Source of the DNA: Hexactinellida sp. DTS-2022
Lineage: Eukaryota > Porifera > Hexactinellida
Direction of reading: 5' to 3'
NCBI GenBank assembly: GCA_028753945.1
Contig: JAPNXP010000018.1
Location: forward strand, 1,364,001 to 1,428,000
DNA: 64,000 nt
Below the pieces are notes generated by a model. That model did no database searches. It was not told where the DNA came from and was given only the letters and a program-made list of their open reading frames with translations. The position numbers were made by a program, and so were the translations under genes. Within the stretch, counting starts at the first letter, position 1; every line of letters begins with the position of its first letter. Shown here one piece after another: positions 53,462 through 62,425 of this stretch.

Positions 53462-54403
53462 TCAAACAGTGATTCCTCCATAGCTAGCACTCTCTCCATG
53501 ATATTGAATAACATACTTGGGCTCCATTTTAGCGTACCCACTGTCTCGAGACCCAGCTACCTCAGCTGGAGTCCTCTCGCCATTCTCTTTAGAGCGAGGT
53601 ATAGCGAGTCCGTTTGATATTATGTTGAAATCAGGCATAATAGGGTAGCTGTAATGTCCGCTTTCTCTTTCAACAGAAACAACTGTTTGGACGTGTCTAG
53701 GAGACGAGTTCCAGTTGTTCATTTCTCGACGAGGAGGAGGGGGCGGGGGAAGGGGGCGGTCAGCCTGGGGTCCCTCAGACGCATTCCGCGGAGTGGGGAC
53801 ACTATTTATCGGTGGTATGTTGCTGAACTGAGTCACAGCATTCATCTCAGTGTAGTTGTGCAGCGTAGAGACATGACCGTTCTCTTGGTTAGAGACTGAA
53901 TGCAGGCGAACCCGCGAGTTAGATTGAGTTTGGTTTCCAATCAAATGGCTTGATGTTAAACCGGTATTTCGAGATCTTCTCCTTCCGAATCGGCGACATA
54001 TAACCAACGAAGGAATGCAACAAATCAAACATAGATGACACACAATGAAAGCAGACACGCCAGCACTTGGAATAGCCAGAGCTAGATAGAGAGGGTAGCC
54101 GACGCTAAGACCCAAAAAGCCAGTCGGATTAACAGTAGGATTATTTGGGTCAAGTGGAGTTAATTCACAGTTGGCACCATAGAAGTTGTTGGTACAGTAG
54201 CAAGTATTGTATATGCACACCCCCCCATTCTGGCACTGTATATCTCTAGTACAGAGAGATACAGGGCAATAGAGATCAGAGTCGCATTGGCAACTTACAG
54301 TAAAACAGATATTCTCATCCAAACAGATATTGAGTGTTGTGTTGCCAGCGATTGTAAGGCCAAAAATGCATGGAATTAACAATAAAATAAAATTGTTTTT
54401 CAT
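53462..54403 (-). CDS. Kinase-less EGF receptor with proline-rich tail
   Basis: Single exon, 313 residues. Signal peptide 1-19, cysteine-rich region 27-51, one EGF-like module about 57-79 (CQNGGVCIYNTCYC), transmembrane helix about 102-136 with several cysteines at its inner edge, then a basic stop-transfer FGRRRSR. The tail has a PLPPPPPPRR stretch, suited to SH3 or WW domains, and tyrosines near the C-terminus (SGYAKMEPKYVIQYHG, SYGGITV). No kinase is present and the frame ends normally, so it is a short receptor rather than a truncated RTK. It may act as substrate or decoy for the neighbouring RTKs (inference). Confidence 0.8.
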   Translation of the reverse strand: MKNNFILLLIPCIFGLTIAGNTTLNICLDENICFTVSCQCDSDLYCPVSLCTRDIQCQNGGVCIYNTCYCTNNFYGANCELTPLDPNNPTVNPTGFLGLSVGYPLYLALAIPSAGVSAFIVCHLCLICCIPSLVICRRFGRRRSRNTGLTSSHLIGNQTQSNSRVRLHSVSNQENGHVSTLHNYTEMNAVTQFSNIPPINSVPTPRNASEGPQADRPLPPPPPPRREMNNWNSSPRHVQTVVSVERESGHYSYPIMPDFNIISNGLAIPRSKENGERTPAEVAGSRDSGYAKMEPKYVIQYHGESASYGGITV

Positions 54404-55060
54404 TGTAAAGTGATAACTGTGTAATTAGAGTTGGATTCAGATTGTGTTCCGATTGAAAATAGTTGTATTTATCCAACAATAGAAACACGTGGGCTAGCAA
54501 GGTTAGGAGAAGATTTGTACTCGTTTGATTTGATGATTTCGGAGCACATCATTCAAGTAATGCATGAATACACGTATCCTTAATTGGATTTGTACACGGA
54601 ATTCAAAGACACACATGCTATCCTGCGCATCCGACATAGTAGTATATTACATATGCATATGAATAGTAATTATTATTTGATAGCAGATGAAAGTATTGGT
54701 TAGAAAACTGATTAGATAGACAAGGTGGTCAATTTTCTAGCTAATATCGGTATTCTACAACTAAATACTGTCTGACTGCCAAAATAGGAATTGATAAAAC
54801 ACAATTCTAATAAGCTGATTCAATTGTATAATATGTGGTCTTTGCTATTAAATCAAACAGTCGTGGTATAATTCATTGAAGTATTACCCACCAATTCCTT
54901 TCAGTACCATTAAAATTATACTATAAGGCCAGCTAAAATAAATTAACGGTTTATCAACCATTTCTTATTCAGTATATACAGCGGCGGACGGGATTTTATT
55001 TTTATTTTTATTTCCATTAATATGCAAATAACATTATCCTATGCCAAACAAAAATATTTA
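54404..55060. other. Intergenic DNA
   Basis: No gene recognised. GCGGCGGACGGGATTTT at 54980 and GGGACGGACGG at 55650 flank the next element and may belong to an older repeat into which it jumped. Confidence 0.3.
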
Positions 55061-55460
55061 CCTTATTATAGGAAATTAACGCGCCATGAAATTAACGCGA
55101 ATTTCTCCAAATCGCGTTAATTTCCTTCGCGTTAGTTTCATGGAGCGTTAATTTCCATGACCTTAATTTCCTGCTACGTGTTTAGCAAAAGTATAATGGA
55201 TGACAAACTTCCGAGCTACATATTTTCAGATGTGCAACTAGTTTGATAGGATATACCATGTCTATCAAGTAGATTGGAAGCCTATTTGGGCACAATAATA
55301 GTATTCAATCAGGAGATTAATAATCATGAAATTTTTTTATAAAATATATTCGCGTTAATTTCATGTATTTGAAAATGTTCAGCTCCAATTCGCGTTAATT
55401 TCATGGAGCGTTAATTTCCTTCGCGTTAATTACATGGCGCGTTAATTTCCTATAATAAGG
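55061..55460. mobile_element. MITE with long inverted ends, TA duplication
   Basis: CCTTATTATAGGAAATTAAC plus about 20 further bases (GCGCCATG, AATTAACGCGAA) at the left match the reverse complement of the right end nearly base for base, with TA at both borders. CGCGTTAATTTC units repeat along the arms. The length is 400 bp and there is no open frame. Confidence 0.8.
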
Positions 55461-55899
55461 TATATTTAATTTAATTAGAAAATCACATGACAATGCTTAA
55501 ATATTAAATTATTGCTCTATAATTCAAGACTTATCAAAAAATTTAAACATTAGGAGTACTTTACACAAGTTAATAGCTAATATTTTGTACGATTATGTAC
55601 ATAAGATATAATAATAAATATATCCGGACGGAGGGTTAAAAATTGGGACGGACGGTGATGACATAAGTTATTTATTTTATATGGCCTAATATATACATTA
55701 TGGAATCCTATAGTAAATTGTAGTACGTAATGTGATGTTAGCACGTGGTAGAAAATGTATGATTGATAAAATAATGACGTTTTGATATAAAATGGGGGAT
55801 ATTTCAGGATATTTATGTAGTAGGTAAATCTTTTCAGCTTCTCATATTCCGTGTAATGAGGACAAATCGTTTGGCAACCTTATTATTGTCTATACAATA

Positions 55900-56035
55900 C
55901 AACCTAGATTATCGGAACTCGTGGGACCAATCAAAGATGTTCGGATAATTTAATATTGAAAGAGAAATTAAACCGGTAGCAACAACATTGAGATCAAACT
56001 GGGATATTCGGATAATAAAGGTTTCGCTTATATAA
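55900..56035. repeat. Decayed inverted element beside the ribozyme
   Basis: ACCTAGATTATCGGAACTCG near 55904 and ATTCGGATAATAAAGGTTTC near 56007 are rough inverted relatives of the AGAACCTGTCTAATC pogo-type ends seen at 7871. Assignment is weak. Confidence 0.35.
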
Positions 56036-56188
56036 ACAATAGTAAAACTGTCAGAACTCCCAAATCCTCAGGAGTATGGTCCTTGGGATAGGCCATAAGT
56101 GGCAAGGGTAGGGGGACTACGAACAGTATGACAGGAAGGAGACATAGCAGTACGTTATAAGTAACAATGGTCTCACGGCAGTACGAAT

Positions 56189-56244
56189 GGTGGTCGAGGG
56201 GTAATTACACTCCTGATGAGTCCCTGCAATGGGACGAAACCACT
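56189..56244 (+). ncRNA. Hammerhead ribozyme (stem III open)
   Basis: The conserved core is present: CTGATGA at 56213-56219, stem II GTCCC/GGGAC with a six-base loop (56220-56235), GAAA at 56236-56239, and GGTGGTC at 56189-56195 pairing with CCACT (56240-56244) as stem III, so that the cleavage site is the GTC ending at C56195. Stem I closes with GAG/CTC (56196-56212) around a loop containing GTAATTAC. All core positions that define hammerheads are satisfied. It would cut its own RNA at 56195/56196. Hammerheads are commonly carried by retroelements such as retrozymes or Penelope-like elements; the host element here (about 56040-56330) is not recognised. Confidence 0.85.
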
Positions 56245-56599
56245 CATACAACATCCCTTGAGGTAAAGTCCTGACAGAGTCTAATCTTCATACTAATCGT
56301 GACTTACTCTCACAACAACACAAATATACAAGATAAAACATCTAATAACTACTTTGGGGAAAACAGATGACCTGGAACTTTATTTATTAAACCCAAACTA
56401 ATTAAAATAGAATAATTGAACACACTAGAACCGTGATGGACAGATAAACAACTTAAACTCTATGTAAAATGAGTAGCTGTTCTGAGAATTATTATAATTT
56501 CTAATCAAATAAACAGCCAATCTTCAGAATAGGCATAACCATTGCAGGTTATGTAAATGAGTTTATCCAATTGAGTAGCATACATTAGATTCGTAATTA

Positions 56600-57781
56600 A
56601 TGAAGTCAATACTACTCTTTGTAATATTTTTAACTTCCTGGAGACAATCAGTAGCTCCTGTAGCAAAACCATGTGAAATACTAGATTCAGTGAGGTTGTA
56701 CGATACCCCTCTATACCCCCAATTATGCAATGAAGTTAGCGGGGAGCTAGAATGGGCTTACTTTTGTGATAAATTTGGTATGGCTGAGAGCCAAGTATTT
56801 TGCAGAGTGCTTGGGTACCCAAATTTCGTTTCTGACGGAGGAAAATCCTCTAGCACATTTTCAACTTTAACGAAAATAAAGAATCTGAACTGCGTCGGAG
56901 GTGAGACTCTACTCACGAATTGTTCTTTTTCAGAAACCACACAAGACTGTAGGGTGGCAGAAAGATTGGAATGTGACAAATGCGACAATAATTCGGAGTG
57001 CTTGGGTGGGGTGTGTCTAATGAATGGGACATGTGCCTGTGTGGAAACGTGTTTAAACGGTGGGTACTGCTTTGTTGGGAGGTGCATTTGTCCTACTGGT
57101 TTAGGCGGTGTTAATTGTAGCCAATGTTCTCCCCCTTGCCAGAACGGGGGTACGTGCTCTAATAACGGTACATGCGAGTGTATAGCGACGTACGGCGGTA
57201 CCAGGTGTGAGTTATCAAATACAACAGGAACATTTGAGGCTACAAAAAGCACAACTTTCTCAGGTCAATCAACAAATAACATGACTAGCCCTACAAGTTT
57301 AATCCCACCAGATAGTTTTGTGTCTACACTGATAATAGTAATAATCGTAGCAGTGGTACCTACAACAATATGTAGCTGCACTGCTATCATTATTTGCTTA
57401 GCCACTCTTATCTTCTGCGGTTTTATGATGTCTAGAATGACACCAATGAGAATTGATAAGAAGGAAAGTAGTAATACCCCAGTAACCCCACCCAACCACA
57501 CTTCCTCCCTGAGGGCTCACGAGTATGAATTAGACGACCTTAACCGTTCTAATCACTATTATTACTATATAAGTAATACTCAGCTTATGAATCAACCAAC
57601 AAACAACTCTCCAGCTAAACTAGAGACCTATCAAAGTGAAGATAGAAATTATGAAATAATGGAAAACCTAGCAATTAGTCACGAGGAGAATAATCCGGAA
57701 TTTACTCATAACTCCTCTTCAAACTTAGTGGGTAAAGAGCAAGAGTCAAACTACGTAGTTAATGACATGAAAGATATCTAA
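56600..57781 (+). CDS. Kinase-less SRCR-like/EGF receptor
   Basis: Single exon, 393 residues. Signal peptide 1-19; SRCR-like domain about 27-128 (LEWAYFCDKFGMAESQVFC, RVLGYPNF, LNCVGGETLLTNCSF); two to three EGF-like modules 128-204; Ser/Thr stalk; transmembrane helix about 241-276; a 115-residue tail with tyrosine clusters (HYYYYISNTQ, NYEIMEN, NYVVNDM). NYEIM has the YxxM form. The extracellular layout is the same as RTKs D and E, but the gene stops where their kinases would begin, with an ordinary stop and no trace of kinase downstream. Confidence 0.85.
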   Translation: MKSILLFVIFLTSWRQSVAPVAKPCEILDSVRLYDTPLYPQLCNEVSGELEWAYFCDKFGMAESQVFCRVLGYPNFVSDGGKSSSTFSTLTKIKNLNCVGGETLLTNCSFSETTQDCRVAERLECDKCDNNSECLGGVCLMNGTCACVETCLNGGYCFVGRCICPTGLGGVNCSQCSPPCQNGGTCSNNGTCECIATYGGTRCELSNTTGTFEATKSTTFSGQSTNNMTSPTSLIPPDSFVSTLIIVIIVAVVPTTICSCTAIIICLATLIFCGFMMSRMTPMRIDKKESSNTPVTPPNHTSSLRAHEYELDDLNRSNHYYYYISNTQLMNQPTNNSPAKLETYQSEDRNYEIMENLAISHEENNPEFTHNSSSNLVGKEQESNYVVNDMKDI

Positions 57782-58219
57782 TGTTCTGTTTTCTATGTGT
57801 CAGTTAATACAAATTATTAAAATTATTGACTGAATTGTAGAGAATTGGAATCAATGACTTGTGCGGTTAGATGTGATAATTATTTCTTAATTATTAACAT
57901 TTGCCCAAACAGGAACAATATATTACACTTTCAGATTTCCAGCCTAGGTCGCTCTACGACAAACCAAATCTACTTGTCCATGTGTGCCCATATATTAACA
58001 TGCCCTGCTAGTATTATGTAGGTATTACTCAGTACATACAATTGTAGACTAATTCAACAAGAAACTAATACGTAATACATGTATACATTGGAAAGTATAT
58101 GGAAGTAAAACTGAACTGAAATCTCTAACACAATTACATAATTGAAATCGTATGTTAACATAAATTATAAAAGAAAGGGGGTGGTTCGATACAAATCAAA
58201 CAAATTCTAGTTCGAGATC
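57782..58219. other. Short intergenic gap
   Basis: Lies between convergent 3' ends of two kinase-less receptors; no gene or repeat recognised. Confidence 0.35.
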
Positions 58220-59671
58220 CTATTGATCACTAAATATATTTACGTATGCTGCATCATTCTTTTGGGCGGTCCCAATATTGTCATTATCCATAAGCAGACG
58301 AGAAGGAGAAGGAGAATAGAGGTGATTATCTTCTAGCTCATAATGAGATTCTTTAATAATTTGAGGAACATCATTCGTGTCTCCACCGATTTTGTTTTCA
58401 CCCGACTTAGCTTCCAGTATTTCGTCTTCTATTTCATAATGCGATGTCTTTTTCACTGAGGGCATTTCTACAGTGTCCATATCAATGTATTCAGACTCCA
58501 TTCTTTCTGAAGGGAGGTCAGTTGCCTTTCCGTAGTCCAGCATGGTATTTTCATTAATTGCCGTGTAAATAGTCGGCCTTCTTTCATCCGGTAAGGGAGG
58601 GTATAAGTCATTGTTGTTGCTAGATTCGTGTGTTTTATTAATTTTATGATTCATCTTTGTCATGAACACCATAGTGAAGACGCAAACACAGATGATTACT
58701 AAGTACAAGACGATAACTAAACAGCACAGCAGTGGTATGACAATAGAGATTGTAATTGCTATTAATGGATCCAATGAAGTATTAGAAATACCTTCAGTAG
58801 ATTCTGAAAGAAACGTGGAATTTGAAATGGACTGTAACGTGGTATTCAGTAGGGTAACTGTTGTAGCAGTGGATTGGGTGGTTGGACACATAATACCTGA
58901 TTCATTTCCGGGACAACAATAGACTGCTTGTTGAGTCAAATCAACAATGCATTCACTACCGGGACTACAAGCTGGGGAACATGTTATGTTGGTTTCACAC
59001 GATTCGCCAGCGTACGGGAAGGAGCAAGAACAGGTCTCATCAGCCATACAAACACCGGCATTGGCACACGGCGGACTGCAGATGCTCTCCGCACAATCAT
59101 CCCCTATAAATCCGTTATCGCAGAGACAACCTCCCACATAGCAAATGCCATTAACACACGCTTTGCACTCACATATTCCTTCGTTACACAGGGAGTTCAT
59201 ATCGCCCAAGCATTCTGTATAGGATACGCATATGGCACAATCCAGGTTTGTGACGATATTACATTGTGCAGTTGTTACACTACCGCCACACATCTGTATG
59301 TCTGTCTCTGACCCGCTACAAACCAAATTCGAATATTTAGGGAGATCTTCATAACTGTTGTTTAAACCAATTGTCACGCCCACGTAATTCACATATCCGG
59401 CTATTAAACAGAACGCTTCACTGTTTTGTGACCCACTCCAGCCTTCGTGGCAGAAGGAAATATAATAGAGACCTGATACACTCGCGTAGCTGGTCTCGAC
59501 TGCGCTAATGTTAATGTATGCACATACCTGAGGGTACTGAGCGCCATTCACAAGAAACAGTCTAGTATCACCAGACACGTTACAGGGATAAAGAGCATTT
59601 ATATTTGATTGGATTCCTTCAAAACAAATCATAAAATATAATATTATTGACAAGTATCTGACAATGTTCAT
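58220..59671 (-). CDS. Kinase-less receptor, inverted pair member 1
   Basis: Single exon, 483 residues. Signal peptide 1-20; SRCR-like domain about 28-146; EGF-like modules 150-262; Thr-rich stalk; transmembrane helix about 304-337. The tail is a chain of tyrosine motifs: Y369 (IYTAINEN), Y395 in YIDM, Y412 (HYEIEDEI), Y444 (HYELEDN), LYSP and Y476 (YVNI). YIDM is the YxxM form bound by PI3-kinase p85 SH2 domains, and YVNI the YxN form bound by Grb2-type SH2 domains; these preferences are family knowledge from other animals. No kinase. Its divergent partner at 60303 is a close paralogue. Confidence 0.87.
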   Translation of the reverse strand: MNIVRYLSIILYFMICFEGIQSNINALYPCNVSGDTRLFLVNGAQYPQVCAYINISAVETSYASVSGLYYISFCHEGWSGSQNSEAFCLIAGYVNYVGVTIGLNNSYEDLPKYSNLVCSGSETDIQMCGGSVTTAQCNIVTNLDCAICVSYTECLGDMNSLCNEGICECKACVNGICYVGGCLCDNGFIGDDCAESICSPPCANAGVCMADETCSCSFPYAGESCETNITCSPACSPGSECIVDLTQQAVYCCPGNESGIMCPTTQSTATTVTLLNTTLQSISNSTFLSESTEGISNTSLDPLIAITISIVIPLLCCLVIVLYLVIICVCVFTMVFMTKMNHKINKTHESSNNNDLYPPLPDERRPTIYTAINENTMLDYGKATDLPSERMESEYIDMDTVEMPSVKKTSHYEIEDEILEAKSGENKIGGDTNDVPQIIKESHYELEDNHLYSPSPSRLLMDNDNIGTAQKNDAAYVNIFSDQ

Positions 59672-60302
59672 ATTAACAGTAAAATGTATTTTGACTCTCT
59701 ATACTACTGAAACAATAATCCTGGAGTCTTTAACTTTAAAGAGAATGAAGGCATACAAAACAATACCCTCCTAGAATTTCATGTTAAATTACCAAGTTAC
59801 ATTAGACAGTCCAACATGAGTAAAGCAATAATTAATAATATAATATTACTTACATGATGCTTGTAACTAAGACTAAAACAAATATAGTACATATGTAAAT
59901 TAGAGACTGATATGGATCACATAGCTTAGAATTACTATAAACAAGGAAATCCATGTAAAACAAAGTATATTTCCTACGTAAGTAATACGTATAACAAGTC
60001 AACTTAAAATACTACCATATTTCAGTAGATTTACGATCTCTATTAAGTATATTAAATATACAATATCTAGGGTGATAGCAATGCAATGGCAATGGCAATG
60101 GCAAATTATATGAGTTCGCATTAGGTGATATACACTAGCAGTAGTACATGTAATAGAATACATTGATTTGCATTAGAACTTAAGTAATATTAGGAGGATA
60201 CTTTACTGTATGTGGGAAATATGCCTTTCTATAGTCCATATATAGTAGCACTATATCACTATTGCTAGAGAGAACACGATACAAATAATAATTCCTTTAA
60301 TC
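59672..60302. promoter_or_regulatory. Bidirectional intergenic region of the receptor pair
   Basis: A 631-bp spacer separates the divergent ATGs, so both promoters must lie here unless a distant start is used. TATATA at 60239-60244 is about 60 bp before the plus-strand ATG. A run of GCAATGGCAATGGCAATGGC is at 60083-60102. No coding sequence. Confidence 0.5.
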
Positions 60303-61739
60303 ATGAACATTGTCAGATACGTACCAATAATATTATATTTTATAATTTGTTTTGAAGGAAAATCGGTACAAGGTTCAGGAATCCAATCAAATCTAAATGC
60401 TCTTTATCCCTGTAACGTATCTGGTGATACTAGACTGTTTCTTGTGAATGGCGCTCATTACCCTCAGGTATGTGCATACATTAACATTAGCGCAGTCGAG
60501 ACCAGCTACGCGAGTGTATCAGGTCTCTATTATATTTCCTTCTGCCACGAAGGCTGGAGTGGGTCACAAAACAGTGAAGCGTTCTGTTCAATAACCGGAT
60601 ATGTGAATTACATGGGCGTGACAATTGGTTTAAACAACAGTTATGAAGATCTCCCTAAATATTCGAATTTGGTTTGTAGCGGGTCAGAGACACACATACA
60701 GATGTGCGGCGGTAGTGTAACAACTGCACAATGTAATATCGTCACAAACCTGGATTGTGCCATATGCCTATCCTATACAGAATGCTTGGGCGATATGAAC
60801 TCCCTGTGTAACGAAGGAATATGTGAGTGCAAAGCGTGTGTTAATGGCATTTGCTATATAGGAGGTTGTCTCTGCGATAACGGATTTCTAGGGGATGATT
60901 GTGCGGAGAGCATCTGCAATCCGCCGTGTGTCAATGCCGGTGTTTGTAAGACTGATGAGACCTGTTCTTGCTCCTTCCCGTACGCTGGCGAATCGTGTGA
61001 AACCAACATAACATGTTCCCCAGCTTGTAGTCCCGGTAGTGAATGCATTGTTGATTTGACTCAACAAGCTGTCTATTGTTGTCCCGGGAATGAATCAGGT
61101 ATTATGTGTCCAACCACCCAATCCACTGCTACAACAGTTACCCTACTGAATACCACGTTACAGCTTGTTTTCACTAAGACAACTAATATAGGTATTTCCA
61201 CTAGTGGATTCGATGAATACTCCGCAATTATGATTTCTATTGTCATATCACTGCTGTGCTGTTTAGTTATCGTCTTGTACTTAGTGATCATCTGTGTTTG
61301 TATATTCTCTATGGTCTTCATGACAAAGATGAAACACAAAATGAACAAAAAACTCGAATCTAAATATTATAATGACTTATTCCCTCCCTTACCAGATGAA
61401 AGAAGGCCGACTGTTTACACGGCAATTAATGAAAATACCATGCTGGACTATGGAAAGGCACCTGACCTGCCTTCAGAAAGAATGGAGTCTGAATACGTAG
61501 AGATGGACACTGTAGAAATGCCCTCAGTAAGTAAGACATCGCATTATGAAATAGAAGACGTGATGGAAGTTAGCGCTAGCTCCTATACCGGAGATAAGCG
61601 TGAGGTACCACTAAATATTCCAGGGTCTGCAAGTCCTATATTTAATGCCGTATATTCTCCCTCTCATCAACTGATAGTTAATGACAAGACTAATGCTACC
61701 CAAGACAACGAGTCAGCTTATGAGAATCCCAATCCATAA
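60303..61739 (+). CDS. Kinase-less receptor, inverted pair member 2
   Basis: Single exon, 478 residues; ectodomain nearly identical to the gene at 58220-59671 through the SRCR-like and EGF regions, with a six-residue extra stretch after the signal peptide (KSVQGSG). Membrane helix near 305-335 is also conserved. The tail keeps YTAINEN, has YVEM in place of YIDM (YxxM form retained), keeps HYEIED, then diverges and ends SAYENPNP, a YxN form. Conservation of the tyrosine motifs across otherwise changing tail sequence suggests selection for SH2 docking (inference). Confidence 0.87.
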   Translation: MNIVRYVPIILYFIICFEGKSVQGSGIQSNLNALYPCNVSGDTRLFLVNGAHYPQVCAYINISAVETSYASVSGLYYISFCHEGWSGSQNSEAFCSITGYVNYMGVTIGLNNSYEDLPKYSNLVCSGSETHIQMCGGSVTTAQCNIVTNLDCAICLSYTECLGDMNSLCNEGICECKACVNGICYIGGCLCDNGFLGDDCAESICNPPCVNAGVCKTDETCSCSFPYAGESCETNITCSPACSPGSECIVDLTQQAVYCCPGNESGIMCPTTQSTATTVTLLNTTLQLVFTKTTNIGISTSGFDEYSAIMISIVISLLCCLVIVLYLVIICVCIFSMVFMTKMKHKMNKKLESKYYNDLFPPLPDERRPTVYTAINENTMLDYGKAPDLPSERMESEYVEMDTVEMPSVSKTSHYEIEDVMEVSASSYTGDKREVPLNIPGSASPIFNAVYSPSHQLIVNDKTNATQDNESAYENPNP

Positions 61740-62425
61740 CGGGCTGTGTGCTATTTTAAACCTTTAAACTGATTAAGAACTAATAATTCGGATTCTTAGT
61801 ACAAAAGTTAAATTGGTTTGTGATATAAATTAGTTATTATGTAGTGTCAAAAACTGGTTGTTAAAACTAGTTTGCATAGGTTTTAGTCTTTCTGATTGCA
61901 TTGCATTAGCCTAATAGCAATTGCTATTAACAACTTAATTTTCAGTCCCAAGCCCAAGTGTTAATGTTAATTATGTTCTTCCAATAGCAAGTTCTTCTAT
62001 TAGCAACTTCGTGCAAAATGAGAATTGCATTTACGCAAACACCGTTGTATTCACATTTCACATCAATTAATATTCGTTATGTAGGAACGAAGAACGAATA
62101 TTCTGGAAAAATTTCGAATATTGGAATCAGTCCTGCTTCGTGTATGCAATAGTATGTACTGTAGAACTCTAGTTGGCTATTTTACCTTATTTAGTTATAA
62201 AGTTAAAATCTACAAGTTCAAAGAACTATTAAGTAGGAATACTGGAATAGACACATAAAATGCAAAATGTACACAACAGCTACTTAATAATGTCCATGTA
62301 ATTAATAATTTTCACATACCCCAAAGGGGCAATAACTACAAGTAAATATTTAGAGTTTGTAGTGCAGGTAATATTAATAAAGTTATTATAAATACTGAGT
62401 ATAACCTGAGAAAGAACAGAAGTAA
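61740..62425. other. Intergenic gap with repeat fragments
   Basis: Holds TTAGCAACTT/AATAGCAATTGC words near 61905-62020 like those at 42720, and a fragment of the CGAATATTC MITE family at 62064-62130. TATAAAT at 62387-62393 is about 35 bp before the next ATG and is the likely TATA box. Confidence 0.4.

Noticed and set aside
58928..59311. Antisense frames in the receptor pair (also 60854-61048) that look conserved
   Set aside because: The apparent conservation is explained by the near-identity of the two receptor genes on the other strand.
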